Shown: one piece after another, positions 10,082-18,659 of the stretch
How positions within the stretch are numbered: position 1 is the stretch's first letter
How the letters are laid out: each line of letters starts with the position of its first letter
Origin: Bacteroidota bacterium
GTDB taxonomy: Bacteria; Bacteroidota; Bacteroidia; Chitinophagales; Chitinophagaceae
Reading direction: 5' to 3'
NCBI GenBank assembly: GCA_029561305.1
Contig: JAKQJG010000148.1
Location: 1 to 43,226, forward strand
DNA length: 43,226 bases
Notes under the pieces: model-generated
Told to the model about the DNA's origin: nothing
Seen by the model: only the letters and a program-made list of their open reading frames with translations
Databases searched by the model: none
Program-made: the position numbers and the translations under genes

Positions 10082-10891
10082 TTATTTTAATAACTCATCC
10101 ATATTACGGTCGTTATCAATTTTACCTTTTGCTTCCAGCATGCGCATATCTTTTGCATCTTTTAAAAACTCGGATGCAAAAATAAATTCATTGAGCCGTT
10201 CATTTTTTGAGAAGATGATCTCCTTATTGTTACCACTCCATTCATGCTGACCAAGGTACATGTACAGTATATTTTCACCGATTTCCATCACGCTGTTCAT
10301 GTCATGCGTATTGATAACAGTGGTCATTTTGAATTCTTTCGTAATGTCATAAATGAGTTTATCTATCACCATGCTTGTTTGTGGATCAAGACCACTGTTG
10401 GGCTCATCACAAAAAAGATATTTTGGATTCAGTACAATGGCTCTTGCAATACCCACCCTTTTTTTCATGCCGCCACTGATTTCTGCAGGAAATTTTTTAT
10501 GAGCATCCACTAACTGCACCCTGGCCAGCACTTCATCCACTCTCTTTTTCTTTTCCAGTGGCGTCATTTTAGAAAACATGTTCAGTGGAAAAATTACATT
10601 TTCTTCTACCGTCATACTGTCGAACAATGCAGAGCCCTGGAACAGCATACCAATCTGCTGACGCAATAGTTTTCTTTCCTCCTCCGTCATATCTGTAAAG
10701 CTTATCCCATCATAGATGATCTCTCCGTTATCGGGCTCAAATAAACCAACAAGGCATTTCTGTAATACCGTTTTACCACTTCCGCTGGTACCGATAATGA
10801 GATTGCATTTACCTGTTTCCATTCTATGGCTCACATCATTCAGCACTGTTTTGTCGCCAAAATGTTTTGAGATATTTTTAAATTCTATCAT
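10082..10891 (-). CDS. mlaF: ABC transporter ATP-binding protein, MlaF-like (phospholipid/organic solvent transport)
   Basis: A 269-residue ABC ATPase with every motif present: Walker A GTSGSGKT (34-41), Q-loop Q85, signature SGGMKKR (139-145), Walker B ending CDEPNSGLDP (D162, E163) and H-loop H196. The SGGMKKR signature and the immediately upstream MlaE-type permease identify it as the MlaF/Ttg2A type. That type powers phospholipid traffic between inner and outer membrane. It is co-directional with mlaE, 45 bp downstream. A low-complexity repeat in the gap lies where its translation-initiation region should be. No MCE (MlaD) gene is adjacent. Confidence 0.88.
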   Translation of the reverse strand: MIEFKNISKHFGDKTVLNDVSHRMETGKCNLIIGTSGSGKTVLQKCLVGLFEPDNGEIIYDGISFTDMTEEERKLLRQQIGMLFQGSALFDSMTVEENVIFPLNMFSKMTPLEKKKRVDEVLARVQLVDAHKKFPAEISGGMKKRVGIARAIVLNPKYLFCDEPNSGLDPQTSMVIDKLIYDITKEFKMTTVINTHDMNSVMEIGENILYMYLGQHEWSGNNKEIIFSKNERLNEFIFASEFLKDAKDMRMLEAKGKIDNDRNMDELLK

Positions 10892-10909
10892 GGATGTTAC
10901 TGGTGGATG

Positions 10910-10923
10910 GTCAATGGTGAATA
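10910..10923. repeat. Copy of a dispersed GTCAATGGTGAATA intergenic repeat
   Basis: This 14-mer is identical to 19205-19218. It fills part of the 45-bp gap between the mlaE stop and the mlaF start, with related GGTGGATGG just before it. Confidence 0.6.
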
Positions 10924-10936
10924 AAAAATAAGTGAT

Positions 10937-11686
10937 CTACATAGCCGGGCTCAGCAATAACTGCGACAATACATAGTCTGCACAAAGCAGCATAATACAG
11001 CTCACTACCACACTTTTAGTACTGCTTCTGCCTATTTCAAGCGCCCCGCCTTTCACATAATATCCATAATAGGCCGGTATGCTGCTGATAATAAAAGCAA
11101 ACGTATATGACTTTATCAGGGCAAAATAAACATTGTAGGGAGAAAATGAATTGAGTAATCCTTTATCGAACTGCGCAGTTGACAGGATTCCGGAAGCCGT
11201 GCCAGCCAGCCTGCCTCCCCAGATACCCAGCACCATGGACAAAATCACCAGCATAGGGATGGTTACCAATGAGGCTGCAATTTTTGGCATTACCAGGTAT
11301 GATTTTGTATTAATGCCCATTATTTCCAGTGCATCTATTTGTTCACTTACCCGCATGTTGCCCAGTTCACTGGCTATTTTACTGCCAATCACACCTGCCA
11401 GCACTATACAAACAAGGGTAGGGGCAAATTCAAGTATCACGGTATCTCTCACGATTTGTGCAATCGTTTCTTTAGGTATTACCGGGCTGATCATTTGATA
11501 GGCTGTTTGAACAGCACTCACCGCTCCAATAAAAACAGAAATGATACAAACGATCCCAAGGGAACCTATGCCGATGTCGTTACACTGGTGCATAAACTCC
11601 TTCCAGTACATCTTATAATTTTCTGGTTTGGAAAACATTCCTTTCAGCATCAGCAGGTAACGGCCAAAATGTGTAAAAACTGTCAT
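10937..11686 (-). CDS. mlaE: ABC transporter permease, MlaE-like
   Basis: A 249-residue polytopic inner-membrane protein of the MlaE/YrbE family. Family-typical stretches include FIGAVSAVQTAYQM near residue 52, then LAGVIGSKIASELGNMRVSEQIDALE and the GIWGGRLAG region, with about five membrane segments. It is first in a two-gene unit with the MlaF-like ATPase. By family knowledge the pair forms the inner-membrane core of a lipid transporter that normally works with a membrane-anchored MCE protein. A TAnnTTTG-type box lies 5 bases upstream of the ATG, suggesting a very short or absent 5' leader. Confidence 0.87.
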   Translation of the reverse strand: MTVFTHFGRYLLMLKGMFSKPENYKMYWKEFMHQCNDIGIGSLGIVCIISVFIGAVSAVQTAYQMISPVIPKETIAQIVRDTVILEFAPTLVCIVLAGVIGSKIASELGNMRVSEQIDALEIMGINTKSYLVMPKIAASLVTIPMLVILSMVLGIWGGRLAGTASGILSTAQFDKGLLNSFSPYNVYFALIKSYTFAFIISSIPAYYGYYVKGGALEIGRSSTKSVVVSCIMLLCADYVLSQLLLSPAM

Positions 11687-11690
11687 GCAA

Positions 11691-11698
11691 CAAAAATA
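11691..11698 (-). promoter_or_regulatory. Candidate -7 promoter box of mlaE-mlaF
   Basis: On the minus strand it reads TATTTTTG, a match to TAnnTTTG. It ends 5 bases before the mlaE ATG, so transcription would start at or next to the start codon. No exact TTG lies at the -33 spacing; the base triplet there is CTG. Confidence 0.45.
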
Positions 11699-11752
11699 TT
11701 GAAAAAAGGGTACTAATCAGCAGGGAAAGGTTTTGCCCGGAGAATGCTTGTT

Positions 11753-12961
11753 TTAATGATGTGTTGTTTTCTTTTTTTCAAGAAAACTCAGGTATAAATT
11801 CCGCATATCATTAATCAGTCTTTTTTTTGAATACCGTTTTACCACGTTGTCATAGCCGCTTTTGCCCATTCTGTCTCTCAACGACTTGTCTTCTATTAAT
11901 TTTACAACATATTCAGCAAACAGCTTTACTTCGTTTACCTCTGTAATAAAACCTGTTTCGCCATGTATCACAATATCTTCCACACCACCTACATTGGTTG
12001 ACACAACGGGTATATAGGCAGATTGAGCTTCAATAAGTGAAACGGGTGTACCCTCGTTTTGAGAAGTAAGCACTACAATATCGAGACCCGCCAAAGCCTG
12101 GTCTATTTCAGTTTCCCAGGAAGTAACCACTACATCCGTTTTCTCTTTTGGATTCGTGATAAAGTAAGAATAACTTAACCCAAGATCAGCCGTCTTTTTT
12201 TCTATTCCCGCCCTCGACTCACCATCACCTATAATGGCAAAACGGACATTTTTTTGAGTAGTTGATTTTACGATCGCCGCCATTTCCAGGAACATCTCGT
12301 GGTTTTTTACTGGCACCAGTCTCCCAATGATGCCTACAATCACTTCGTCATTTTCAAAACCGTATTTATTTTGAAAAATAATTTTTTTCTTATCCTGGTC
12401 CACACAGTATTTATCAAGATTAAAACCCAGCGGCACTGTAAACACTTTTTCCGGGGGAGCAATTTTGTATACTTCAGTCAGTTCATACTTCTGCGAATCA
12501 CTGATAGCAATAATAGCGTCGGTTCGTTTTGCAAAAAATCTTTCGAAACGCACGATCACTGTTGACATAAAAGGGCTGAAGTAAGAATGAAATACATGGC
12601 CATGAAAAGTGTGTACAATCAGTGGCACATTGCATGCCCGGGCTGCCAGTCTTCCTACGGCGCCGGATTTGGAGGCATGGGTGTGAACGATATCGGGCTT
12701 GTATTCTTTGATTATTTTTTTTATCCTGAAATAGGCTATAATGTCGTAAAAAGGCAGAATGCTTCTGCGCATTTCTTTTATTTCTACCGGCACCAGCCCA
12801 AGCTGGTCTGCAATATAAGTGGCATCTTTTTCTGCCGGGTCTTTTTTACCAACCAGTAATTTAGTTTCAAATTCGGGCGAAAGATAAGCGGTAAGCAATG
12901 TTACATTGTGTGAAGGCCCACCAACAATTAACCGGTTATGGATTCGTAGAATTTTGTACAT
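11753..12961 (-). CDS. Glycosyltransferase family 4 (GT-B fold)
   Basis: 402 residues with the two-domain GT-B layout. The N-terminal acceptor domain starts MYKILRIHNRLIVGGPSHN (the glycine-rich loop is GGPSHN), with HTHASKSGAVGR near residue 95. The C-terminal GT1-type donor domain carries VGIIGRLVPVKNHE, NEGTPVSLIEAQ (donor-binding Glu) and GGVEDIVIHGETGFI. It is most likely a cytoplasmic or membrane-peripheral enzyme adding a sugar to a surface polysaccharide or LPS precursor. Donor and acceptor cannot be read from sequence. It is transcribed in the same direction as mlaEF, but mlaE has its own candidate promoter, so it is probably a separate unit. Confidence 0.88.
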   Translation of the reverse strand: MYKILRIHNRLIVGGPSHNVTLLTAYLSPEFETKLLVGKKDPAEKDATYIADQLGLVPVEIKEMRRSILPFYDIIAYFRIKKIIKEYKPDIVHTHASKSGAVGRLAARACNVPLIVHTFHGHVFHSYFSPFMSTVIVRFERFFAKRTDAIIAISDSQKYELTEVYKIAPPEKVFTVPLGFNLDKYCVDQDKKKIIFQNKYGFENDEVIVGIIGRLVPVKNHEMFLEMAAIVKSTTQKNVRFAIIGDGESRAGIEKKTADLGLSYSYFITNPKEKTDVVVTSWETEIDQALAGLDIVVLTSQNEGTPVSLIEAQSAYIPVVSTNVGGVEDIVIHGETGFITEVNEVKLFAEYVVKLIEDKSLRDRMGKSGYDNVVKRYSKKRLINDMRNLYLSFLEKKKTTHH

Positions 12962-13002
12962 ATTAATGCGGTAAATATAGGAAAACTGCTTAAATGGCTG
13001 TA

Positions 13003-13027
13003 TTGTTTAATTGTTTAATTGCTGAAC
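13003..13027. repeat. Short tandem repeat TTGTTTAA x2 plus TTGCTGAAC
   Basis: TTGTTTAA occurs in direct tandem at 13003-13010 and 13011-13018, followed by TTGCTGAAC at 13019-13027. A second TTGCTGAACG lies at 13080-13089, just before the scoA start. The style matches the other low-complexity intergenic repeats in the window. Confidence 0.5.
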
Positions 13028-13092
13028 GGAGAGGCTTTTTATGTAATTTGCCCCTGCTCTGTTACAATTAAATTTTTGATTGCTGAACGAAT

Positions 13093-13788
13093 ATGAAAAA
13101 AACATTTGAAAACGCTGCCGCTGCCATCAACGGCATTACGGATGGTGCAGTTATCATGCTGGGCGGTTTCGGCCTTTGCGGTATTCCCGAAAATTGTATT
13201 GCTGCGCTGGTAGAAAAAGCTGTGAAAGGTCTTACTTGTATTTCCAACAATGCAGGCGTGGATGACTTTGGTATCGGGCTGATGCTGCAGCAAAAACAGG
13301 TAAAAAAAATGATATCCAGCTATGTGGGAGAGAATGCTGAGTTTGAAAGACAGCTCTTAAGTGGTGAACTGGAGGTAGAATTGATACCCCAGGGTACTTT
13401 AGCAACCCGGTGCATGGCGGCTGGCTATGGTATGCCGGCTATTTTTACGCCGGCGGGAGTAGGTACAGAAGTGGGTGAGGGAAAAGAAACAAGGCATTTT
13501 AATGGCAAGGAATACTTAATGGAATATGCTTTTGATGCAGACTACGCCATTGTAAAAGCATGGAAAGGAGATACAGATGGTAACCTCATTTACAAAGCCA
13601 CGGCAAGGAATTTCAATCCGTTGATGGCGATGGCAGGAAAGATAACCATTGCAGAAGTAGAAGAATTGGTGCCCGCAGGTGCATTGGATCCCGACCAGGT
13701 ACATACACCAGGAATTTATATCCAAAGGATATTCCAGGGGGTGGGTTATGAGAAGAGGATTGAGCAAAGAACGGTTAGGAAAATTTGA
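13093..13788 (+). CDS. scoA: 3-oxoacid (succinyl-CoA:acetoacetate) CoA-transferase subunit A
   Basis: 231 residues, the usual length of family I CoA-transferase alpha subunits. The glycine-rich motif MLGGFGLCGIPEN starts at residue 19. NNAGVDDFGIGLML, PQGTLATRCMAAGYGMPAIF and TPAGVGTEV are all typical of ScoA. With subunit B it moves CoA between succinyl-CoA and acetoacetate in ketone-body, leucine or butanoate breakdown. The partner subunit gene follows after a 157-bp gap filled by an inverted repeat, unusual for subunits of one enzyme. Confidence 0.93.
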   Translation: MKKTFENAAAAINGITDGAVIMLGGFGLCGIPENCIAALVEKAVKGLTCISNNAGVDDFGIGLMLQQKQVKKMISSYVGENAEFERQLLSGELEVELIPQGTLATRCMAAGYGMPAIFTPAGVGTEVGEGKETRHFNGKEYLMEYAFDADYAIVKAWKGDTDGNLIYKATARNFNPLMAMAGKITIAEVEELVPAGALDPDQVHTPGIYIQRIFQGVGYEKRIEQRTVRKI

Positions 13789-13935
13789 AAATGGGAAAAT
13801 GAGAAAATTTGAAAATTAGCCGATTAGCTGATTTGATGATTTGCTGATTTGTTCGGCGCTTGGGGCTTATGCTATACAGAAACGGAATAGAAAAATTGGC
13901 GCATCAGCACATCATCACATTATCAAATTAGCACA
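13782..13935. repeat. Long imperfect inverted repeat between scoA and scoB
   Basis: The left arm (~13782-13859) is built from GAAAAT/GATTTG/CTGATTTG units. The right arm (~13898-13935) is made of AGCACATCATCAC-type units. Its reverse complement (GTGCTAATTTGATAATGTG) aligns to the left arm at about three quarters identity over 30+ bases by eye. The arms flank a roughly 38-base spacer and could fold into a large imperfect hairpin in RNA or DNA. The left arm starts inside the last codons of scoA. Confidence 0.65.
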
Positions 13936-13945
13936 TTATAATTAT

Positions 13946-14599
13946 ATGCTTACAAAAGATCAAATAGCCAAACGAATTGCACAGGAATTGAAAGATGGTT
14001 TCTATGTTAACCTTGGTATTGGCATCCCTACGCTGGTGGCCAATTATATTCCGGCAGGAATGGAAGTTGTGCTGCAAAGTGAAAATGGATTACTCGGCAT
14101 GGGGCCATTCCCTTTTGAAGGAGAAGAAGACCCGGACCTGATCAATGCCGGTAAACAAACCATCACTACCGTGCCGGGTTCGGCATTTTTTGACAGTGCA
14201 ATGAGTTTTGGAATGATAAGGGCCGGTAAGGTTGATCTTACCATACTCGGCGCTATGGAAGTAAGCGAAAATGGAGATATCGCTAACTGGAAGATCCCTG
14301 GTAAAATGGTTAAAGGAATGGGTGGTGCGATGGACCTGGTAGCCAGTGCAAAAAATATTATTGTGGCAATGATGCATACTAACCCCAAAGGGGAATCGAA
14401 ATTGCTGCCGGCCTGTACTTTGCCGCTCACCGGCGTTAAATGTGTTAAGAAAATTGTTACCGAACTGGCTGTGCTGGATGTTACGGAACAAGGGTTTAAG
14501 TTATTGGAAAGAGCACCTGGTGTTTCTACAGAAGAAATTGTGCGTAAGACTGCCGGTAAATTGATTGTGGAAGGTGAAATACCAGAAATGGATCTGTAA
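13946..14599 (+). CDS. scoB: 3-oxoacid CoA-transferase subunit B
   Basis: 217 residues starting at [14 protein letters not shown] rejected an upstream in-frame GUG/TTG-type start near 13841 because it would translate the intergenic repeat. The catalytic glutamate is E46 in [12 protein letters not shown]; in this family it forms the covalent enzyme-CoA thioester. GIGIPTLV (24-31) and [14 protein letters not shown] are further ScoB signatures. It forms the heteromeric enzyme with the product of the preceding gene. No terminator or promoter was recognised between the two, so co-transcription through the repeat is likely. Confidence 0.93.
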   Translation: MLTKDQIAKRIAQELKDGFYVNLGIGIPTLVANYIPAGMEVVLQSENGLLGMGPFPFEGEEDPDLINAGKQTITTVPGSAFFDSAMSFGMIRAGKVDLTILGAMEVSENGDIANWKIPGKMVKGMGGAMDLVASAKNIIVAMMHTNPKGESKLLPACTLPLTGVKCVKKIVTELAVLDVTEQGFKLLERAPGVSTEEIVRKTAGKLIVEGEIPEMDL

Positions 14600-14653
14600 A
14601 ATTTTATAAGTTGTTAAATTTATAAGAATACTTATTTATTGTATTTCCTTATG

Positions 14654-14661
14654 TACTTTTG
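14654..14661 (+). promoter_or_regulatory. Candidate -7 promoter box (TACTTTTG)
   Basis: An exact TAnnTTTG match ending 10 bases before the ATG at 14672. A TTG at 14639-14641 is too close for the usual spacing. It implies a near-leaderless message for the following small gene. Confidence 0.45.
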
Positions 14662-14671
14662 CACGGCCAGT

Positions 14672-14995
14672 ATGAGATATTCAAGGAACATAATTGCAAC
14701 GATTTTCATAAGCCTGTTCATTATTAACGGAGTTTGCAGCATAGTTCCTAAACTTTTCCCCGGCTGTGACAATGTCATCGAAAAACTTTACAGCACAGAA
14801 TCAGAAACAGAGAAGAAAGAAGCGAACGAGCGGGCTGTTTCAGAAATAAAGGAATTGTATGTCAATAATTCCTATCCATCAGACCTCTTTATTATTTATC
14901 TGAATACAACTGAAAAAAATAATACCCTTGCAGACATCCTGCTAAGGGATGATATACATATCTCCATACCCACGCCGCCTCCCGAAATCGTTTAG
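14672..14995 (+). CDS. Hypothetical small membrane-anchored or exported protein
   Basis: I do not recognise this 107-residue protein. The ATG at 14672 is preferred over TTG/ATG codons upstream (14639, 14651) because it gives a compact basic start followed by a hydrophobic stretch (RNIIATIFISLFIING, residues ~4-19). That stretch could be a signal peptide or one membrane anchor. The rest is charged, with Glu/Lys-rich TESETEKKEANERAVSEIKE, and ends PTPPPEIV. Two cysteines lie early in the mature part. It stands alone between scoB and the S74-domain gene, with a TACTTTTG box just upstream. No function is proposed. Confidence 0.55.
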   Translation: MRYSRNIIATIFISLFIINGVCSIVPKLFPGCDNVIEKLYSTESETEKKEANERAVSEIKELYVNNSYPSDLFIIYLNTTEKNNTLADILLRDDIHISIPTPPPEIV

Positions 14996-15057
14996 TGGTT
15001 TATTATGGGCCACTGGCCACGCCATATCCTTTTTTAATCATCATTAAATTTTAAGTC

Positions 15058-15495
15058 ATGTATAATTTTATTAAACAGAGCAAACTTGTATTACTTGCTG
15101 CCATGTGTATATTTTCAGGAACTGCAGCTTTTTCTCAAACGGTATCGGACGAAGAGCTGAAAAAAAATGTACAGCCCCTGACCTCTGCACTCAACAGGCT
15201 GGTGCAGTTAAAGCCATCCGTATATGAATTTGAAACCAGTAAATTCAAACACCTCAACCTGTCGCAGGGTAAGAAATTTGGTTTTTTAACTGACAATGTG
15301 GAAGCGGTTTTTCCTGAGTTGATAACTCAAAAAAAGGTTTCTTATATGTTTGCAAAAAATGGCTACCGCAATACCACCTATAAAGCAGTGGATGAAGCCA
15401 GCCTGATACCACTGCTGGTGGCTTCTATTAAAGAACAGCAGCAGCAGATAGCAGAATTGAAGGCTGCGGTGGAAGAGCTGAAAAAGGCGAAGTAA
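15058..15495 (+). CDS. Secreted stand-alone peptidase S74 / endosialidase chaperone-type domain protein
   Basis: 145 residues. A signal peptide (residues ~1-26, ending GTAAFSQ) is followed by a single intramolecular-chaperone-like domain: SDEELKKNVQPLTSALNRL, LKPSVYEF, GFLTDNVEAVFPEL, then SLIPLLVASIKEQQQQI and a C-terminal coiled-coil helix. In phage tail spikes and many Bacteroidota proteins this domain sits at the end of a long fibre, trimerises it and cuts itself off. Here it has no fibre part. It may act in trans, be a surface remnant, or have a separate role. It is followed by a hairpin terminator. Confidence 0.75.
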   Translation: MYNFIKQSKLVLLAAMCIFSGTAAFSQTVSDEELKKNVQPLTSALNRLVQLKPSVYEFETSKFKHLNLSQGKKFGFLTDNVEAVFPELITQKKVSYMFAKNGYRNTTYKAVDEASLIPLLVASIKEQQQQIAELKAAVEELKKAK

Positions 15496-15517
15496 GCTTG
15501 ATAAAAGGTTAATTTGG

Positions 15518-15544
15518 TGCCGGCATTTGCCGGCATTTGTTTTT
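15518..15544 (+). terminator. Rho-independent terminator
   Basis: 7-bp GC-rich stem TGCCGGC / GCCGGCA with an ATTT loop (15518-15535), then a T-rich tail, 22 bases past the stop of the S74-domain gene. Confidence 0.75.
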
Positions 15545-15630
15545 ATTATTGCAAAGGTTTTGTGCTTATTGAATAAACTTTTACATTCACCGGATATCAG
15601 GGATTTTACCCAGGCTAAATTATAAAAACA

Positions 15631-16779
15631 ATGAAAAAAATATTTACGCTTTTACTACTGCTGAATACATTGTTTTCTTCTGCCCAGGATCTCGACTTTG
15701 GAAGAAAAATGCTGGATACCCTTACCTCCACTCATTTTTGGGGGCGTGGTTATACCAATGATGGCATGAAGAAAGCAGCGGATTTTTTAGCGGCAGAATT
15801 CAAAGCGTATGGACTGCAACCTTTGGAAGGAAAGATTTATTTACAGCCTTTTAGTTACCCTGTCAACAGTTTCCCGGGTAGAATGTATGTCAGCATCAAT
15901 GGCAAAGAACTGGTGCCGGGTAAAGATTATATTGTAGGTGCGGAATCAAAAGGAGCAAAAGCTTCCGGCGAACTGATGAAGGGTGACAGTGTGCAGTTCT
16001 TTAACCGGAAAGAAAGACTGGTGGTAAAACTGCAGGACAAACTAACCTGGACGGTTGCCACAGAAGCAGCTGATTATACAACCTTGCTGATCAATAAAAA
16101 AGCGATCAATGGAGAACCAAGGGATTTTGAAGTGAACATTGAAAATAAATTCATCAGCAATTTTAAAACGTCTAATGTTTGTGCTGTTGTAAAAGGAACG
16201 GCCATGCCTGACTCTTTTATCTTCTTTACCGCTCATTACGATCATTTAGGGGGTATGGGTAAAGACACGTATTTCCCTGGTGCCAATGACAATGCCAGCG
16301 GTGTTTCATTATTACTGAACCTGGCACAGTATTATGCAAGGCATCCGCAGAAATATTCGATTGCCTTTATTTGTTTTGCCGGAGAAGAAGCCGGCCTTAT
16401 CGGATCAAAATATTTTACCGATAATCCACTGGTGCCATTAAAGCAGATCAGGTTTTTGATCAATACAGACCTGGCCGGCACGGGCGAAGACGGCATCATG
16501 GTGGTGAATGCAACGGAGTTTACCAAAGAATTTGAATGGATGAAGGCGATCAACACAGAACACAAATTACTGGCAGATGTAAAAGCCCGGGGTAAGGCTG
16601 CCAATAGTGATCATTATTTCTTTACTGAAAAAGGGGTACCCTCTTTTTTCTTTTATACTATGGGCGGCATACAGGCTTATCACGATGTGTTTGACAAAGC
16701 CGCCACATTGCCGCTCAACGAACACGAAGACCTGTTTAACTTATTGATAAAGTTTAACGAAAAACTGATGGGCCAGTAG
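15631..16779 (+). CDS. Secreted M28 family zinc peptidase
   Basis: 382 residues with a signal peptide (KKIFTLLLLLNTLFSSAQ, residues 2-19). The two-zinc M28 ligand set is complete: H202 and the adjacent acid D204 (AHYDHLGG), D220 (PGANDNASG), E252/E253 (CFAGEEAGLIGSKYF), D280 (NTDLAG) and H351 (AYHDVFD). The N-terminal part contains a PA-like insertion. By family it is an exopeptidase (aminopeptidase or carboxypeptidase) acting in the periplasm or outside. It is the first gene of a tight operon with an M1 peptidase 16 bp downstream and a GNAT acetyltransferase after that. Confidence 0.92.
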   Translation: MKKIFTLLLLLNTLFSSAQDLDFGRKMLDTLTSTHFWGRGYTNDGMKKAADFLAAEFKAYGLQPLEGKIYLQPFSYPVNSFPGRMYVSINGKELVPGKDYIVGAESKGAKASGELMKGDSVQFFNRKERLVVKLQDKLTWTVATEAADYTTLLINKKAINGEPRDFEVNIENKFISNFKTSNVCAVVKGTAMPDSFIFFTAHYDHLGGMGKDTYFPGANDNASGVSLLLNLAQYYARHPQKYSIAFICFAGEEAGLIGSKYFTDNPLVPLKQIRFLINTDLAGTGEDGIMVVNATEFTKEFEWMKAINTEHKLLADVKARGKAANSDHYFFTEKGVPSFFFYTMGGIQAYHDVFDKAATLPLNEHEDLFNLLIKFNEKLMGQ

Positions 16780-16795
16780 CCCTGTCACTTATTTT

Positions 16796-18652
16796 ATGAA
16801 AAGATTTTTATTGCCGGCTTTTATTGTGATGCCATTTGTTTCTTTTTGTCAGCCTGGATACTGGCAGCAAAAGATAAAGTATGTGATGGATATTGACCTG
16901 GATGTATCAACAAATATCATTACAGGCAAACAACAGATCAGTTATACCAATAACTCACCCGATACCCTGAACAAACTGTTTGTTCATCTTTTTTGGAATG
17001 CCTTTCAGCCCGGCAGTATGATGGATGTGGGTATTAAAAATTCAGAGAGCTTAACGCTGGGCACCAGTGCAAAAGGTGACAGGGTTACCGATTTTGACCG
17101 GCGCTTTAAAAAGAAGATATATGAAATGACACCGGAAGAAACAGGGTGGTGTCACGTAACCAGTTTTAGTGTTAATGGGCAAAAACAAAAAATAAAGGAA
17201 TATGAAACCGTGCTGATGGTTGAATTAAGCAAACCCCTGCTTCCTAAAACTACGGTGCAAATACAAACGGTGTTCAACAGCCGGGTGCCCAAATTATCAA
17301 GAAGAAGCGGGAGAGACAGTGACGAAGGCATCCGCTACAGCATGGGTCAGTGGTATCCTAAAATAGTTGAGTATGATAAGTTGGGATGGACTGCCGATGA
17401 TTATGTAAGCCGGGAATTTTATGGTGTGTGGGGCGATTATGATGTTACAATAAAATTAGACAAAACGTACAAAGTGGGTGCCACTGGTGTATTGCAAAAT
17501 GCTGCGGCTATTGGCTGGGGTTATGATAAAGAAGGTACGGCCTTAAAGGAGATCACTGCTTCAAAACGTACCTGGCGTTTTGTTGGAAAAAATATTCATG
17601 ATTTTGTATGGAGTGCAGATCCCGGTTACAAGCATATAACACGCAAGGTGGCAAATGGACCATTGCTGCATTTTATATACAAAGATGATCCTGCTATCGA
17701 CAGTTTGTGGCAGACTACAGCAGATACCTGCGCCATAGTATTCCCGTATTTATCAAAAACATTTGGCAGGTACCCGTACCCGGTATATTCCATCCTTCAT
17801 GGCGGCGGTGGTGGTACTGAATATCCCATGGCTACCCTGATGCGGAATGGAAACCTGGAAACGGCCATTCATGAAATCTGCCATAGCTGGTACCAGATGA
17901 TGCTGGCCACCAACGAAAATTTATACGCCTGGATGGATGAAGGCTTTGCAAACTACGCTGAAGCAAAAGCACTGGCATGGATGAGGAATAAAGACTTTTT
18001 TGAGGGCATTTCAGAATACGATTCTTATGCCAGGCTGGTACGTAGTCCGTTTGATGAGCCGATGAGCACGCATGCTAATTTCTTCACTACTAATTATGTG
18101 TACAACACCAACTCTTATACAAAAGGAAAATTGTTTTTGTTACAGCTTGGTTATATCACGGGGGAGAAAACACTGGAGAAAATTATGCTGGAGTATTACA
18201 ACCGCTGGGCATTTAAACATCCCACAGCAGATGATTTTGTAAAAGTGGCAGAGAAAGTAAGCGGCATGCAACTGCAATGGTACAAGCAATACATGGTGAA
18301 CACCATTAAAGTGGTGGATTATAAAATTGACAGCCTGTGGGAGGAAGGAAATGAAACCAAAGTGCGCCTGAGAAATGTGGGTGAAATGCCCATGCCAATT
18401 GACCTGCAGGTAACTTATAAAGACAGCAGCAAAGCAATACATTATATACCGGTGAATCTTACTTATGGATCAAAGAAGAGAGAGGATGAAAAAAAGTCTT
18501 TTATAGAACAGGATGTTTGGGGCTGGATGCAGCCTGTTTATACACTAACTGTAAAGGGTAAACTAACGGATATTTCAACAGTAGAAATTGATGCCAGCGG
18601 AAGGATGGCCGATATGAACCGGAAGAACAATATCCTGGAATTAAAATGGTAA
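16796..18652 (+). CDS. Secreted M1 family metallopeptidase (aminopeptidase N-like)
   Basis: 618 residues with an N-terminal signal peptide (RFLLPAFIVMPFVSFCQ). The gluzincin site is intact: HEICH at 359-363 and the third zinc ligand E382 in WMDEGFANYAEA, with the exact 18-residue spacing of the M1 family. The usual GAMEN exopeptidase motif is replaced by a glycine-rich GGGGGTEYPMATLM segment, so N-terminal specificity may differ from classical aminopeptidase N. It starts 16 bp after the M28 peptidase stop, and a GTG-started GNAT gene follows 7 bp later. Likely role: extracytoplasmic peptide trimming. Confidence 0.92.
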   Translation: MKRFLLPAFIVMPFVSFCQPGYWQQKIKYVMDIDLDVSTNIITGKQQISYTNNSPDTLNKLFVHLFWNAFQPGSMMDVGIKNSESLTLGTSAKGDRVTDFDRRFKKKIYEMTPEETGWCHVTSFSVNGQKQKIKEYETVLMVELSKPLLPKTTVQIQTVFNSRVPKLSRRSGRDSDEGIRYSMGQWYPKIVEYDKLGWTADDYVSREFYGVWGDYDVTIKLDKTYKVGATGVLQNAAAIGWGYDKEGTALKEITASKRTWRFVGKNIHDFVWSADPGYKHITRKVANGPLLHFIYKDDPAIDSLWQTTADTCAIVFPYLSKTFGRYPYPVYSILHGGGGGTEYPMATLMRNGNLETAIHEICHSWYQMMLATNENLYAWMDEGFANYAEAKALAWMRNKDFFEGISEYDSYARLVRSPFDEPMSTHANFFTTNYVYNTNSYTKGKLFLLQLGYITGEKTLEKIMLEYYNRWAFKHPTADDFVKVAEKVSGMQLQWYKQYMVNTIKVVDYKIDSLWEEGNETKVRLRNVGEMPMPIDLQVTYKDSSKAIHYIPVNLTYGSKKREDEKKSFIEQDVWGWMQPVYTLTVKGKLTDISTVEIDASGRMADMNRKNNILELKW

Positions 18653-18659
18653 ACGATCT

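Noticed and set aside
13841..13945. N-terminal extension of scoB from an upstream start
   Set aside because: It would translate the inverted repeat; the ATG at 13946 begins the family-conserved sequence.
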